Of a stretch of 14,748 bases of DNA, positions 12,859 through 14,748 are shown in pieces (the stretch's first letter is position 1; each line of letters opens with the position of its first letter). The DNA lies in contig CAZAQC010000015.1 of NCBI GenBank assembly GCA_964487525.1, forward strand, positions 1 to 14,748, written 5' to 3'. Below the pieces are notes generated by a model. The model was not told where the DNA came from, ran no database searches, and was given only the letters and a program-made list of their open reading frames with translations. The position numbers and the translations under genes were made by a program. Origin of the DNA: UBA2177 sp964487525 (GTDB lineage: Bacteria > Patescibacteriota > Dojkabacteria > SC72).

Positions 12859-14748
12859 ATGCTGAACTTTCTAAAAAATCTGTTTGATTCTAACGAAAAA
12901 CAATTGAAAAAGATTCAACCCATTATTGATGAGATTAATTCCTTAGAGGAAGGTATGTCTAAGCTTTCTGATGAGGATCTTAAAAAAAGAACAGAAGAAT
13001 TTAGAGAGAAATTAAATGTAAACAAAGAGGAATGTAGAAAGGAGTTTTCAACATTGAATGATGTAGAGTTGGATAGAAAGTTGGATGAAGAAAAGGTGAA
13101 ATTGTATGAACTAATACCTGAGGCATTTGCCGTTGTAAGGGAAGCTTCTAAGAGGGTTGTAAATCACAGACATTTTGATGTCCAGTTACTTGCTGGGTAT
13201 GTACTTTTCGACAACAAAGTAGCTGAGGTATTCACAGGTGAGGGTAAAACTCTTGCTGCTAACCTCCCCTTGTATTTGTATGGACTAACCGGAAGAGGTG
13301 CTCACTTGGTTACAGTAAATGATTACCTTGCAAGAAGAGATGCAGAGTGGACAGGTCATATTTTAAATTCTTTAGGGATGAAGGTAGGAGCTATTAACTC
13401 CGGTAAGCAGTATCGATATATAGATGATGAAGAAGCTATAAAGATAAAGGGAAATGAAGCTAAAGAAATGATTAAGGAGAGAGATGAGAAAGCTAAGAAA
13501 GAAGGAAGACTTAAGTATGATCATATGAGTGGAGTTAATCTTGTTGAGTGTTCAAAGAAAGAAGCATATGAATGTGATGTTGTGTATGGTACAAACAACG
13601 AGTTTGGTTTTGACTATCTTAGAGACAATATGTCTAGAAGTATGGAAGAAAGAGTTCAAGGTCCAAGGTATTTTGTAATAGTGGACGAGGCAGACTCCAT
13701 CCTCATAGATGAAGCAAGAACTCCTTTGATCATATCTACTAGCGCAGATACAGCAAATGATCTTTACAAAAGGTTTGCATCTTTGGTCAATACATTACAA
13801 CCAGAACAGCACTATATTGTAGATGAGAAAGCTAAGGCCGTTTCCTTAACAGAGAATGGTATCACTGCTGTAGAAAAATCTTTAGGTGTAGAGAATGTGT
13901 ATGAAAATGCTCAACTTGCATACCATTTGGATAATGCTTTGAAAGCAAAAGAGTTGTACCAACTTGATGATGAATATCTCATAAGGAATGGAGAAGTCCT
14001 CATAGTTGATGAATTTACAGGAAGAGCTATGGAAGGGAGAAGATATAGTGAGGGATTACATCAGGCCATAGAGGCAAAAGAAGGTGTAGAGGTTAAGAAG
14101 GAATCCAAAACAATGGCAACAATTACATTGCAAAACTTTTTTAGATTGTACAAATTTCTCTCGGGAATGACAGGTACTGCTTTAACAGAGGCTGAGGAAT
14201 TTTCAGCCATATATAGTTTAGATACCATAGTTGTTCCTACAAATAAACCGGTTGTAAGGAAAGATTACAATGACATGGTATACAGAACACAGGAAGGAAA
14301 GTTTGGAGCAATAGTTGAAGATATTAAAGAGCATAATGAAAAAGGTCAACCAATGTTGGTAGGTACTACCTCTGTAGAAAAATCAGAAATTCTCTCAAGT
14401 ATGCTTTCTAAGGAAGGAATTAAACATAATGTTTTGAATGCTAAATATCATGAACAGGAGGCTAAAATTGTCTCTGAAGCAGGACGTATTGGAGCTGTTA
14501 CCATAGCTACAAACATGGCAGGTAGAGGTACAGATATAGCTTTGGAGGATGGAGTAAAAGAATTAGGAGGATTGTATGTAATAGGTTCTGAAAGACATGA
14601 ATCAAGGAGAATAGATAATCAGCTAAGAGGAAGATCAGGAAGACAAGGAGACCCAGGAGAATCAAAATTCTTTGTTTCTTTTGAAGATGAACTCATGAGA
14701 CTCTTTGGTGGAGAGAAGATGCAACTCATAATGGCTCAGGTAGGATTG
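12859..14748 (+). CDS. secA: Preprotein translocase ATPase SecA, 3' end cut by the window
   Basis: The first 630 codons of SecA, the motor that drives unfolded preproteins through SecYEG. Seen in order: the LSDEDLKKRTEEFREKL helix; IPEAFAVVREASKRV; HFDVQLLAG; Walker A TGEGKT (126-131); TVNDYLARRDAEW; YGTNNEFGFDYLRDNM (from 243); Walker B VDEADSILIDEARTP (from 275); the preprotein cross-linking region with VDEFTGRAMEGRRYSEGLHQAI; TLQNFFRLY; SGMTGTA; and the second ATPase half with TNMAGRGTDIAL and QLRGRSGRQGDPGES. Compared with E. coli SecA there are two insertions, about 22 residues before IPEAF and about 42 residues, lysine/glutamate-rich, at roughly 182-235. The residues before Walker A are AEVF, where E. 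coli has AEMR. The start is ATG 12859, preceded by a promoter but no Shine-Dalgarno. The helical scaffold, wing and C-terminal tail lie beyond the window. Confidence 0.97.
   Translation, partial: MLNFLKNLFDSNEKQLKKIQPIIDEINSLEEGMSKLSDEDLKKRTEEFREKLNVNKEECRKEFSTLNDVELDRKLDEEKVKLYELIPEAFAVVREASKRVVNHRHFDVQLLAGYVLFDNKVAEVFTGEGKTLAANLPLYLYGLTGRGAHLVTVNDYLARRDAEWTGHILNSLGMKVGAINSGKQYRYIDDEEAIKIKGNEAKEMIKERDEKAKKEGRLKYDHMSGVNLVECSKKEAYECDVVYGTNNEFGFDYLRDNMSRSMEERVQGPRYFVIVDEADSILIDEARTPLIISTSADTANDLYKRFASLVNTLQPEQHYIVDEKAKAVSLTENGITAVEKSLGVENVYENAQLAYHLDNALKAKELYQLDDEYLIRNGEVLIVDEFTGRAMEGRRYSEGLHQAIEAKEGVEVKKESKTMATITLQNFFRLYKFLSGMTGTALTEAEEFSAIYSLDTIVVPTNKPVVRKDYNDMVYRTQEGKFGAIVEDIKEHNEKGQPMLVGTTSVEKSEILSSMLSKEGIKHNVLNAKYHEQEAKIVSEAGRIGAVTIATNMAGRGTDIALEDGVKELGGLYVIGSERHESRRIDNQLRGRSGRQGDPGESKFFVSFEDELMRLFGGEKMQLIMAQVGL

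Overview
This is an AT-rich, very gene-dense bacterial window with no RNA genes, insertion sequences or CRISPR array visible. All real reading frames are complete in the standard code, with mostly TAA/TAG stops and a single TGA. Purine-rich Shine-Dalgarno sequences are largely missing. Several genes have a TATAAT-like box only 5-9 bases before the start codon, which suggests leaderless mRNAs. Together with a SecA carrying extra insertions, this points to an uncultivated small-genome lineage of the Candidate Phyla Radiation (Patescibacteria, for example Dojkabacteria or Microgenomates). That assignment is inference, not proof.

Positions 1-10600 are a surface-glycan locus made of several short operons. 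Gene 8-790 (minus) is a zinc-cluster SAM methyltransferase. It is divergent from a pair of family-2-like glycosyltransferases (898-1890 and 1890-2675). A minus-strand pair follows: a polyprenyl-phosphate glycosyltransferase broken by a frameshift (3016-3715) and a DUF2304 membrane protein (2672-3007). Divergent from these, a plus-strand run carries a GT4 glycosyltransferase (3805-4929), an FkbM-type methyltransferase (4934-5644), a large polytopic protein resembling GT-C glycosyltransferases (5670-7646), a second GT4 glycosyltransferase (7665-8843), a Wzx-like flippase (8850-10121) and a DUF456 membrane protein (10115-10597). The likely shared task is to build a lipid-linked, methyl-decorated glycan in the cytoplasm, flip it and finish it outside. 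No priming phosphoglycosyltransferase, Wzy polymerase or ligase is clearly identified here.

Positions 10486-12770 (minus) are a two-gene envelope operon: a secreted M23 (LytM) peptidase with an Fn3-like domain and an acidic linker, then a small unknown exported or anchored protein. The tail of the unknown protein overlaps the end of the DUF456 gene on the opposite strand. From 12859 to the window end lies the first 630 codons of secA, divergent from the M23 gene across an 88-base promoter region.

The points most worth a second look are the leaderless promoter pattern, the symmetric divergent promoters built on small palindromes, the broken glycosyltransferase whose frame would be restored by one TA dinucleotide, the C-over-G coding-strand skew of the 7665-10121 genes, and the stop-loss-like convergent overlap at 10486-10597. 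I see no clear evidence for a wholly new defence or mobile system.
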